A DNA stretch of 8,101 nt from an uncultured Gemmiger sp. (GTDB lineage: Bacteria; Bacillota; Clostridia; Oscillospirales; Ruminococcaceae). Of this stretch, positions 1 to 5,689 are shown piece after piece. The notes beneath the pieces were generated by a model. It was not told the origin of the DNA and made no database searches. It worked only from the letters and a program-made list of their open reading frames with translations. The first letter of the stretch is position 1. Every line of letters begins with the position of its first letter. The position numbers were made by a program, and so were the translations under genes. The DNA lies in contig CAUEKL010000099.1 of the NCBI GenBank assembly GCA_959018215.1, positions 1 to 8,101 on the forward strand. The letters run 5' to 3'.

Positions 1-1046
1 TCGTGGGCGTCCTGGGCCGCGGTGGCGGAGCGGGACTTCCAGTGGCGGGGGGTGGGGCAGACATACTGCTCCCCCCAGCGGCCGCCGATGTAGCTCTTGG
101 CGGCGGCCACGGCCTCGTCGGAGATGCGCAGGGAGTCGGTACGCATATAGGTGATCAGACCCACGGTGCCGTGGCCCTCGATATCCATGCCTTCGTACAG
201 GGTCTGGGCCGCCCGCATGGTGCGGGTGGCGGAGAAGCCGAAGGCCCGGCTGGCGTCCTGCTGCAACGTGGAGGTGATGAAGGGCGGGGCGGGAGCCCGG
301 CGGCGTTTGCCCTTGTCCACCTTGGCCACGCTGTACGCCTTGCCATCCAGGGAGGCCAGGATCTTGTCCGCCTCCTCCTTGGTGCGCACGGTGACCTTCT
401 TGCCGTCGGCGGAGGCGGACAGCCGGGCGGTGAAGGAGGCGCCGCCCTCGGCGGGCTTCAGGCTGGCGTCCAGGTTCCAGTATTCTTCGGGCACAAAGCG
501 CTCGATCTCCAGTTCCCGGTCCCGGATCAGGCGCACGGTGACGCTCTGCACACGGCCGGCGGAAAGGCCCCGGCGCACCTTGCGCCACAGAAAGGGGCTG
601 AGCTTGTAGCCCACCAGGCGGTCCAGTTCCCGGCGTGCCTGCTGGGCGTTGAACAAATCCATATCGATGGCCCGGGGATGGGCCATGCCTTCCTTGACGC
701 CCTTTTTGGTGATCTCGTCAAAGGTCACCCGGTTGGGCGCGGCCGGGTCCAGGCCCAGCAGATTGGCCAGATGCCAGCTGATGGCCTCCCCTTCCCGGTC
801 CGGGTCGGTGGCCAGCAGAACGCCGTCGCACTTTTTGGCTTCGGCTTTCAGCTCTTTGACCAGCTTCTGCTTGCCCTTGATGGTGATATATTTCGGGGTA
901 TAGCCGTGTTCAATGTCAATGCCCAGCTGGCTGGCCGGCAGGTCGCGCACATGGCCCATGCTGGCTGTGACTTTGTACCCGCGGCCCAGGTATTTGCCAA
1001 TGGTCTTGGCCTTGGCCGGGGATTCCACAATGACTAGTTTTGGCAT
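1..1046 (-). CDS. topA: DNA topoisomerase I (type IA), N-terminal part, cut by window edge
   Basis: Relaxes negatively supercoiled DNA by cutting one strand through a 5'-phosphotyrosine link. The first 348 residues are visible. The Toprim domain comes first: MPKLVIVES with the catalytic Glu8, then LLATDPDREGE with the metal-binding acids Asp81, Asp83 and Glu85. The active-site segment GLITYMRTDS follows, with the nucleophile at Tyr300. SAGRVQSVTVRLIRDRE is the conserved topoisomerase stretch ahead of it. The remaining domains, including any zinc-ribbon C-terminus, lie outside the window. The ATG at 1046-1044 is preceded by an AGGAG (1054-1058) at 7-nt spacing and starts the family's usual MxKLVIVESPAKAKTI. 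It lies 21 nt after the dprA stop, so the two are almost certainly co-transcribed, a common Bacillota order. A long open frame on the opposite strand here is a GC-rich shadow. Confidence 0.97.
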   Translation of the reverse strand, partial: MPKLVIVESPAKAKTIGKYLGRGYKVTASMGHVRDLPASQLGIDIEHGYTPKYITIKGKQKLVKELKAEAKKCDGVLLATDPDREGEAISWHLANLLGLDPAAPNRVTFDEITKKGVKEGMAHPRAIDMDLFNAQQARRELDRLVGYKLSPFLWRKVRRGLSAGRVQSVTVRLIRDRELEIERFVPEEYWNLDASLKPAEGGASFTARLSASADGKKVTVRTKEEADKILASLDGKAYSVAKVDKGKRRRAPAPPFITSTLQQDASRAFGFSATRTMRAAQTLYEGMDIEGHGTVGLITYMRTDSLRISDEAVAAAKSYIGGRWGEQYVCPTPRHWKSRSATAAQDAH

Positions 1047-1067
1047 AGCTTCGCTCCTGAAAAAAGT

Positions 1068-2162
1068 TTACCGCTCGGCGGTGTACAGCTGCCCCGGATG
1101 GGAGACAGCAGCCCCCGCAAATTCCAGTTCCATCAGCGCCGCCAGTACCCGGGGCATGGGCAGGGCGGACTCGGCCGCCGCCTGGGCAGGGGTGCGGGGC
1201 ACAGGGCCCAGGACCCCCAGCACGGTGCGGGCATCCTCGCTCAGCGGAAGTTCCGCTTCCGGGGCCGCCGGTTCGGGGGCGGCGGGCATCTCCAGCGCTT
1301 TGAGCAGGTCGGAGGCCTCGCACAGCGGGCGGGCCCTGCCCTCCCGCAAAAGATCGTTGGTGCCCTCGCTGGTGGGGCTGTAGATGCTGCCCGGCACGCT
1401 GAACACCAGCCGGTCATACCGCACCGCATGGGACACCGTGTTCAGGGTGCCGCTGCGGCGGCGGGCCTCGGTGACGCAGACCGCCTCCGAAAGCCCGGCG
1501 ATCAGCCGGTTGCGGGCCAGAAAAGTGCCGGTGGTCTTGCCCTGGTAGTCGGGCGGATATTCGCTGACCACCGCCCCGCCCTCTGCTTCGATGGCATACC
1601 GCAGGTCGGCGTTGGCGGCGGGAAAGGTCTTGTCGATGCCGGTGCCCAGAAAGGCCACGGTGGGGGTGTTTGCCTCCACGGCAGCCCGGTGGGCTTCGGC
1701 GTCCAGGCCGTCGGCCAGGCCGCTGACCAGCACCACTCCCGCCCGGGCCATATTCAGGGCCAGGTCGTGGCAGGCCTGCTGGCCGTAGCGGGTGGGACGG
1801 CGGGTGCCCACCATGCCCACATACCGTCTGCCGTTGAGGCAGGCGATGGAGCCGGTGACATACAGCGCCACCGGCATATCGGGCAAAGTGCGCAGCCGTT
1901 CGGGGTAGTCGATGTCCTGGGGGGTGAGGATCTGGGCTCCCAGGCGGGCACAGGTCTCCAGCCGGGGCTGCAGGGCGGCCGGGTCCAGGGCTTTCAGCCG
2001 GGCCAGGGCCGTCCGGTGCAGGGCCTTGGGCAAGGGCAGGTCCCGGGCGATCTTTTCATACAGCGTCCGGGGGTCCGGGCACTGCCGCAGCAGGTCCCCG
2101 GCCTGCCGGTAGCCGGACCCCAGCCCGTCGGCCAGCCAGATCCAGTACAGGACGCTATCCAT
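1068..2162 (-). CDS. dprA: DNA-processing protein DprA/Smf
   Basis: Loads RecA onto incoming single-stranded DNA during natural transformation; it is kept in many species not known to be competent. The protein has 364 residues, normal for the family. The N-terminus (about 1-70) is a SAM/HhH-like helical region. The Rossmann-like DprA core (about 80-285) shows VGTRRPTRYG (118-127), VSGLADGLDAEAH (146-158), AFLGTGID (170-177) with FPAAN, VVSEYPP (198-204), FLARNRLIAGLS (214-225), EARRRSGTLNT (232-242) and VFSVPGSI (253-260). An Ala/Pro/Glu-rich linker (about 293-307) leads to a C-terminal winged-helix-like domain (about 308-364). The start at 2162 lies 6 nt past the stop of the methyltransferase gene; an AGGAG inside the end of that gene is the likely ribosome site, at a rather long 11 nt. 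topA follows 21 nt downstream. Confidence 0.95.
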   Translation of the reverse strand: MDSVLYWIWLADGLGSGYRQAGDLLRQCPDPRTLYEKIARDLPLPKALHRTALARLKALDPAALQPRLETCARLGAQILTPQDIDYPERLRTLPDMPVALYVTGSIACLNGRRYVGMVGTRRPTRYGQQACHDLALNMARAGVVLVSGLADGLDAEAHRAAVEANTPTVAFLGTGIDKTFPAANADLRYAIEAEGGAVVSEYPPDYQGKTTGTFLARNRLIAGLSEAVCVTEARRRSGTLNTVSHAVRYDRLVFSVPGSIYSPTSEGTNDLLREGRARPLCEASDLLKALEMPAAPEPAAPEAELPLSEDARTVLGVLGPVPRTPAQAAAESALPMPRVLAALMELEFAGAAVSHPGQLYTAER

Positions 2163-2168
2163 TGTACA

Positions 2169-2966
2169 TCAAACTCCTCTGAAATGCCACAGCAAAACGC
2201 TGCCGGCCACCCCGGCGTTCAGGCTTTCCACCCGGTCGGTCATGGGGATGCGCACGGCGGCGTCACAGGCGGCCACGGCGGCGTCGGTCAGGCCCTGGCC
2301 CTCGCTGCCGATGACCACGCACACCCCGCCGGGCAGGTCGGTGCCCACCGCATCCAGCGGCCGGGCCTTATAAAGGGCTGCCGCCAGGCAGGTGACCCCC
2401 CGGGCCCGCAGGGTTGCCAGCGCGGCGGGCAGATCGTGGCAGACGCCGATGGGCATCCGCCCCGCCGCCCCCATGGAGGACCGCAGGACTTTGGGGGAGA
2501 AGGGGGCCGCACACCCCGGGCCCAGCAGCACCCCGTCAAACCCGAAAGCGGCGGCGCTGCGCAGCAAGGTGCCCACATTGCCCGGGTCCTGCACCCCTTC
2601 CAGGGCCAGGATGCGGCGGGCGTTTTCCAGCAGCGGGGCCGGGTCGGTGGAAGGGGCCCGGAACAGCCCGAACACATCCTGGGAGGAACGGGTCCCGGCC
2701 AGCTTTTCCGCCACATGGGGGGCGATGACCGTGGTGCAGTTCCCGAAAGCGGCCAGGGCCGGGGTGTGGTCCAGAGCCGCCTGGGTGGCGTAGAGTTCCG
2801 CCAGGGGGCAGTCCTTGGCCAGCTCCAGGCAGAGCTTGGGGCCTTCGGCAAACAGGAGCCCCGCGGCGGCACGCTGTTTTTCGCTGTCACGCAGCGCGCA
2901 TACCCGCTTGATGCGGGCATTGTCCCGGCTGGTGATCACAGGTAAGATGTCCATAAAATTGCTCAC
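2169..2966 (-). CDS. TrmH/SpoU-family RNA 2'-O-ribose methyltransferase
   Basis: A SAM-dependent SPOUT-class enzyme predicted to methylate a ribose 2'-OH in rRNA or tRNA; the target nucleoside cannot be read from sequence. The protein has 265 residues from the GTG at 2966. The N-terminal part (ITSRDNARIKRV, FAEGPK) resembles the substrate-binding domain of RlmB/TsnR-type enzymes. The SPOUT domain carries the three family motifs: ALEGVQDPGNVGTLLRSA (121-138) with the conserved Asn/Arg, VVIGSEGQGL (217-226), and IPMTDRVESLNAGVAGSVLL (240-259). The start is uncertain: the GTG has only a weak GGA before it, and an in-frame ATG at 2954-2952 (giving 261 residues) is equally possible. The terminator of rplT ends a few bases upstream, leaving little room for an own promoter, so expression may depend on read-through. 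dprA follows after 6 nt. B. subtilis YsgA is a comparable relative near the infC operon. Confidence 0.92.
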   Translation of the reverse strand: MSNFMDILPVITSRDNARIKRVCALRDSEKQRAAAGLLFAEGPKLCLELAKDCPLAELYATQAALDHTPALAAFGNCTTVIAPHVAEKLAGTRSSQDVFGLFRAPSTDPAPLLENARRILALEGVQDPGNVGTLLRSAAAFGFDGVLLGPGCAAPFSPKVLRSSMGAAGRMPIGVCHDLPAALATLRARGVTCLAAALYKARPLDAVGTDLPGGVCVVIGSEGQGLTDAAVAACDAAVRIPMTDRVESLNAGVAGSVLLWHFRGV

Positions 2967-2972
2967 AATTCC

Positions 2973-3007
2973 AAAAAAGACGCACGCGCATGTGCGCGGG
3001 CGTCTTT
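2973..3007 (-). terminator. rho-independent terminator after rplT
   Basis: Read leftward, GACGC pairs with GCGTC (2979-2983 with 3000-3004) and CGCGCA with TGCGCG (2985-2990 with 2993-2998). One mismatch (2984/2999) separates the two helices, and the closing loop is small. Six T follow at 2978-2973. A-rich flanks on the other side (AAA pairing with TTT) lengthen the stem. It begins 20 nt past the rplT stop and should end most infC-rpmI-rplT transcripts. Confidence 0.85.
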
Positions 3008-3026
3008 GGGTGGTTTCTGTTTTCGA

Positions 3027-3380
3027 TTACAGAGCCTTCTTGGCGGTCTCCACCAGAGCGGTGAAGCTGGCGGGATCGTGGATGGCCATTTCGGACAGCA
3101 TCTTGCGGTTCAGCTCCACGCCGGCCTTCTTCAGACCGTTCATGAAGGTGGAGTAGTTCATGCCCTGGGCACGGACCGCGTTGTTGATGCGGGTGATCCA
3201 CAGGTTGCGGAACTGACGCTTCTTCAGCTTGCGGCCGACGAAAGCGTAGTTGCCGGACTTCATCACGGCCTGCTTGGCCATGCGGAAGTGCTTGGACTTG
3301 GAGCCGTAGTAGCCCTTCGCCAGTTTCAGGGTCTTGGTGCGACGCTTGTGCGTCATGGTAGCGCCTTTGATACGAGCCAT
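3027..3380 (-). CDS. rplT: 50S ribosomal protein L20
   Basis: Binds 23S rRNA early in assembly of the large subunit. In Bacillota and in E. coli, L20 also represses its own operon by binding the mRNA leader. The protein has 117 residues, full family length. It begins MARIKGATMTHKRRTKTLKLAKGYYGSKS, a basic extended arm, followed by the globular part with FVGRKLKKRQFRNLWITRIN and ending in AKKAL. The start ATG at 3380 has an AAGGAG about 10 nt upstream. It is the third gene of infC-rpmI-rplT, 61 nt after rpmI, and is followed by a strong terminator. Confidence 0.98.
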   Translation of the reverse strand: MARIKGATMTHKRRTKTLKLAKGYYGSKSKHFRMAKQAVMKSGNYAFVGRKLKKRQFRNLWITRINNAVRAQGMNYSTFMNGLKKAGVELNRKMLSEMAIHDPASFTALVETAKKAL

Positions 3381-3441
3381 TGTATTCTATCTCCTTTTAT
3401 ACAGTCATATTCAAACCGGTGGTTTCGTGCGGGGTGGGCAA

Positions 3442-3648
3442 TCAGCCGCCGTAGGGCATCATGCGGCGCACGGTGGCCTCGTTGGTCTTGTCCACATAGT
3501 GGTTCATGCGCAGACCGCGGGTCAGCTTGGTGGTCTTCTTGGTCAGGATATGACGGCGCTTGGACGCATTGCGCTTGATCTTGCCGGTGCCGGTCATCTT
3601 GAAGCGCTTTTTGGCGCCGGAGCAGGTCTTCAGTTTGAGCTTTGCCAT
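3442..3648 (-). CDS. rpmI: 50S ribosomal protein L35
   Basis: Small basic protein of the large ribosomal subunit. The 68 residues include the family pattern LKTCSGAKKRFKMTGTGKIK (canonical K(T/S)xxgAaKRFkxTGtGKxkR) and AGKRHIL-like KRRHIL, and the protein ends in RRMMPYGG. The start ATG at 3648 has a perfect AGGAGG (3658-3663) at 9-nt spacing. It begins 24 nt after the infC stop and lies between infC and rplT, the standard operon order. Confidence 0.98.
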   Translation of the reverse strand: MAKLKLKTCSGAKKRFKMTGTGKIKRNASKRRHILTKKTTKLTRGLRMNHYVDKTNEATVRRMMPYGG

Positions 3649-3672
3649 TTTGTTTTTCCTCCTAATATTGGG

Positions 3673-4203
3673 TTACTTGACGGGCGCGGGCGACATGAAC
3701 ATCATCATGCTGCGGCCTTCCAGCTTGGGCTGCTTGTCAACAACACCCTTGCCTTCCAGCTGCTCGGCAAAACGACGATGCACGTCCAGGCCCAGGTTGG
3801 TGTGCGCCATCTCACGGCCGCGGAACCGGATGGAAACCTTGAGCTTGTGGCCCTGTGCCAGGAACTTGGCCGCCTGGTTGACCTTGGTGTTGAAGTCGTT
3901 GGTGTCAATGTTCAAGGAAAGACGGATCTCCTTGACTTCCACGACCTTCTGGTTTTTCTTGGCTTCCTTTTCCCGCTTCTGCATTTCAAAGCGGTACTTG
4001 CCGTAATCAAGGATCTTGCACACCGGAGGCTTGGCCTGCGGGGCCACCTTGACCAGATCCAGGTCCTGATCCATGGCCATGCGCAGCGCGTCACGGGGAG
4101 ACATGATGCCCATCTGGGAGCCGTCGGCTCCGATCAGGCGGATCTCCTTGTCACGAATGCGCTCGTTGATCTCCAGTTCCTTGGTAGTGTTAGTGCTGGC
4201 GAT
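3673..4203 (-). CDS. infC: translation initiation factor IF-3, probable AUC start
   Basis: Binds the 30S subunit, keeps 50S off and checks the start codon and initiator tRNA. From the ATC at 4203 the product has 176 residues, matching known IF3 lengths (173 in B. subtilis, 180 in E. coli). The N-domain carries INERIRDKEIRLIGADGSQ (12-30), then the signature VCKILDYGKYRFEMQKREKE (61-80). The lysine-rich linker leads to the C-domain with KEIRLSLNIDTNDFNTK (91-107), IRFRGREM and LEGRSMMMFMSP. There is no ATG, GTG or TTG at a sensible place. A GGAGG (4213-4217) stands 9 nt before ATC (4203-4201) and only 3 nt before an in-frame ATT (4209-4207), so ATC is preferred. The frame stays open upstream to an ATG at 4302, but that extension runs through the terminator hairpin of the leader and is not believable. 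First gene of infC-rpmI-rplT. Confidence 0.95.
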   Translation of the reverse strand: MASTNTTKELEINERIRDKEIRLIGADGSQMGIMSPRDALRMAMDQDLDLVKVAPQAKPPVCKILDYGKYRFEMQKREKEAKKNQKVVEVKEIRLSLNIDTNDFNTKVNQAAKFLAQGHKLKVSIRFRGREMAHTNLGLDVHRRFAEQLEGKGVVDKQPKLEGRSMMMFMSPAPVK

Positions 4204-4210
4204 TGGAATA

Positions 4211-4218
4211 CACCTCCC
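4211..4218 (-). promoter_or_regulatory. Shine-Dalgarno site that decides the infC start
   Basis: Read leftward this is GGGAGGTG, a seven- to eight-base match to the 16S rRNA 3' end. Its GGAGG core is 9 nt from the ATC at 4203 but 3 nt from the ATT at 4209. An ATG at 4220-4218 overlaps the site and is out of frame with infC. Confidence 0.8.
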
Positions 4219-4235
4219 ATACAAAACGTAAAGTG

Positions 4236-4270
4236 AATAACAAAAGCGGCTGCCGTAAAAAGCAGCCGCC
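4236..4270 (-). terminator. attenuator hairpin in the infC leader
   Basis: Read leftward, GCGGCTGC (4269-4262) pairs with GCAGCCGC (4253-4246), a perfect 8-bp stem with an 8-nt loop, plus a possible G-U pair at its base. It is followed by TTTTGTTATT (4245-4236). It lies upstream of the infC ribosome site on the same transcript, so it acts as an internal switch. An upstream stretch (minus-strand GGCCGC at 4346-4341) could pair with GCGGCT of the 5' arm (6 bp, one wobble) as an antiterminator. Confidence 0.75.
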
Positions 4271-4398
4271 GAACAGACCATACCATGCCAAAGCGGGCAC
4301 AAGGTGCCGGGCGCTTCGGTATTTATGACCCGGAGCCGTTGCGGCCCGCAAGGTGAACGACGGCAATCTAGCCGGACGCTGCTTTTTTTACAACCGTT

Positions 4399-4427
4399 AT
4401 CTTACCACGGGGCCGTTTCCTTGTCAA
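4399..4427 (-). promoter_or_regulatory. sigma-A type promoter of infC operon
   Basis: Read leftward, a perfect -35 TTGACA (4427-4422), a 17-nt spacer and -10 TAAGAT (4404-4399; four of six consensus bases). AT-rich bases (AAAAAA at 4436-4431) precede the -35. The predicted start of transcription is near 4392, giving a leader of about 190 nt. Confidence 0.75.
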
Positions 4428-4497
4428 GCCTTTTTTGACCCCGGAGGGCAGAAAAACCACGGACGGTTTTATTTTTTCTTTTTTGGGCAAACATCTT

Positions 4498-4513
4498 TTA
4501 ACCCGCGGGTAAA
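4498..4513. promoter_or_regulatory. palindrome in the ddl promoter, candidate operator
   Basis: ACCCGCGGGT (4501-4510) is a perfect 10-bp palindrome. Beyond one A/A mismatch, the outer TT/AA pairs extend the dyad to 16 bp. It sits between the -35 and extended -10 of the ddl promoter, where a bound repressor would block RNA polymerase. The binding protein is unknown, and a chance palindrome in GC-rich DNA cannot be excluded. Confidence 0.35.
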
Positions 4514-4515
4514 TA

Positions 4516-4524
4516 TGGTATTAT
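4516..4524 (+). promoter_or_regulatory. extended -10 promoter of ddl-murI
   Basis: TGGTATTAT fits an extended -10 (TGn plus TATTAT, five of six bases). The -35 position at 17-nt spacing (4496-4501, TTTTAA) is poor, as is usual for extended -10 promoters. A T-rich tract (4467-4484) lies upstream. Transcription would start near 4531, leaving about 43 nt before the ddl start. A second possible -10, TATAAG at 4525-4530, overlaps the first. Confidence 0.5.
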
Positions 4525-4573
4525 TATAAGCTGAAATGTTATGCGTTTCAATACACGAGGGGAAGTAATCCGT

Positions 4574-5689
4574 ATGATTGAAGATAAACCCATCCGCCTG
4601 GTCCTGTTCTTCGGCGGTGTATCCAGTGAACATGAAGTCAGCTGCGTGTCCGCGGCAGCCTGGCTGCGGGCCCTGCGTCAGCCGCCCTGCGCCGGGCGCT
4701 ACGATGTCACGGCGGTGGGCATCACCAAAAAGGGGCAGTGGCTGCGCTACACCGGCGACGCCCAGCATGTGGAGGACGGCAGCTGGCAGGCCGACGCCGC
4801 CCACTGCGCCCCCTGCGCCCTGAGCCCCGACCGCACCATGCGCGCCCTGCTGGTCAAGGAGGGCGACACCTGGTGCGAGCATCCGGTGGATGTGGCGGTG
4901 CCGGTGCTCCATGGCAAGAACGGCGAGGACGGCACCATCCAGGGGCTGTTTGAGCTGGCGGGCCTGCCCTATGTGGGCTGCGGCGTGCTGGCCAGCGCCG
5001 TGTGCATGGACAAAGCGGTGGCCAACACCGTGATGGATGCTTCCGGCGTGCCCCACTGCGCCTGGTGCTTTGCCCTGCGCGCCGACGTGGAAGCCGACGC
5101 CGACAAGGTGCTGGACATGGTGGAAGCCAAGCTGCCCTACCCTGTCTTTGTGAAGCCGGCCAACGCCGGGTCCAGCGTGGGCATTTCCAAGGCGCACAAC
5201 CGCGCCGAGCTGCGCAAGGCGGTGGATGTGGCCCTGGCCGAGGACGACAAGGTGGTCTTTGAGGAGTTCATCGACGGGCAGGAGGTGGAGTGTGCCGCCA
5301 TCGGCAACCCCGATGCCCCCGACACCGTCCTGACTACCCGGCCCGGCGAGATCCTGGCCGGAGCGGAATTTTACACCTATGACGACAAGTACAAAAACGG
5401 GGTGTCCCAGGTGCTGATCCCCGCACGGCTGAGCGAGGCCAAGCTGGACGAAGTCCGGGCCCTGGCCCGCCGGGCGTATCTGGCCCTGGGCTGCGCCGGG
5501 CTGTCCCGCTGTGATTTCTTTGTGCAGAAGGGCACCGGCCGGGTCCTGTGCAATGAGTTGAACACCTTCCCCGGGTTCACGGCCATCAGCATGTACCCCA
5601 AGCTGATGGAAAAAGAGGGACTGAGCTTTGCGGCGCTGGCGGACCGGCTGATCCACCTGGCGCTGACCAAGCGGAAGGGAGCCTATTGA
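4574..5689 (+). CDS. ddl: D-alanine--D-alanine ligase
   Basis: An ATP-grasp ligase that makes D-Ala-D-Ala in the cytoplasm for the peptidoglycan pentapeptide. The protein has 371 residues, DdlA/VanA-like in size. Motifs: LFFGGVSSEHEVS (11-23) with the N-terminal catalytic Glu19; VLHGKNGEDGTIQG (111-124); VFVKPANAGSSVGISK (191-206), the ATP-binding region; EFIDGQEVEC (231-240); the omega loop EFYTYDDKYKNG (265-276); and NELNTFPGFTAISMYPKL (327-344) with metal ligands Glu328 and Asn330 and the conserved Ser339. The Lys-Tyr pair in the omega loop (272-273) is the type seen in D-Ala-D-Ala ligases, so a D-lactate-adding (vancomycin-resistance) enzyme is not indicated. The ATG at 4574 is chosen because an AGGGGA lies about 10 nt upstream and the usual N-terminus starts here. 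An in-frame ATG at 4541 lacks a ribosome site. The stop overlaps the murI start. Cysteines at 78, 81 and 101 lie in a variable segment. Confidence 0.96.
   Translation: MIEDKPIRLVLFFGGVSSEHEVSCVSAAAWLRALRQPPCAGRYDVTAVGITKKGQWLRYTGDAQHVEDGSWQADAAHCAPCALSPDRTMRALLVKEGDTWCEHPVDVAVPVLHGKNGEDGTIQGLFELAGLPYVGCGVLASAVCMDKAVANTVMDASGVPHCAWCFALRADVEADADKVLDMVEAKLPYPVFVKPANAGSSVGISKAHNRAELRKAVDVALAEDDKVVFEEFIDGQEVECAAIGNPDAPDTVLTTRPGEILAGAEFYTYDDKYKNGVSQVLIPARLSEAKLDEVRALARRAYLALGCAGLSRCDFFVQKGTGRVLCNELNTFPGFTAISMYPKLMEKEGLSFAALADRLIHLALTKRKGAY

Larger units (their letters stand above)
4204..4392 (-). promoter_or_regulatory. infC-rpmI-rplT mRNA leader, probable L20-responsive leader
   Basis: About 190 nt lie between the predicted transcription start (near 4392) and infC. 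The leftward RNA can fold into several helices. A 5-bp hairpin forms at 4339-4351 (TTGCG/CGCAA). A long hairpin at 4319-4288 has an outer 8-bp stem CCGAAGCG/CGCUUUGG (one G-U pair), a CCC bulge, an inner GGCAC/GUGCC stem and a CUU loop. Last comes the attenuator at 4270-4246. In B. subtilis this operon is controlled by L20 binding to such a leader and causing premature termination (Rfam family L20_leader). Assigning that mechanism here is an inference from gene order and layout; I could not match the consensus. Confidence 0.65.

Noticed and set aside
1098..2945. A 615-codon open frame on the plus strand opposite dprA and the methyltransferase gene
   Set aside because: Low-complexity Gly/Gln/Ala/His-rich translation without recognisable domains, lying exactly antisense to two well-supported genes. 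This is the usual shadow in GC-rich DNA. The same holds for 3-1037 opposite topA, 3334-4236 opposite infC, and minus-strand frames opposite ddl, murI and argS.
2955..2970. A lac-operator-like sequence (AATTGTGAGC followed by AATT) at the start of the methyltransferase gene
   Set aside because: Only one half-site plus a 5-bp inverted repeat, overlapping the start codon, with no sugar genes or LacI-type regulator nearby. Most likely coincidence.
4204..4302. An N-terminal extension of IF3 from the in-frame ATG at 4302
   Set aside because: It would code through the attenuator hairpin and the ribosome site, has no ribosome site of its own, and makes IF3 far longer than known family members.
4452..4484. 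A hairpin AAAACC/GGTTTT with a long T-rich run upstream of ddl, resembling a terminator on the plus strand
   Set aside because: No rightward gene ends here for it to terminate. The stem is A-T rich and the T-tract is better seen as AT-rich DNA upstream of the two divergent promoters.
4574..5689. A vancomycin-resistance-type D-Ala-D-Lac ligase, suggested by the VanA-like length
   Set aside because: The omega loop carries Lys-Tyr as in D-Ala-D-Ala ligases, and no vanH-, vanX- or vanRS-like gene is next to it.
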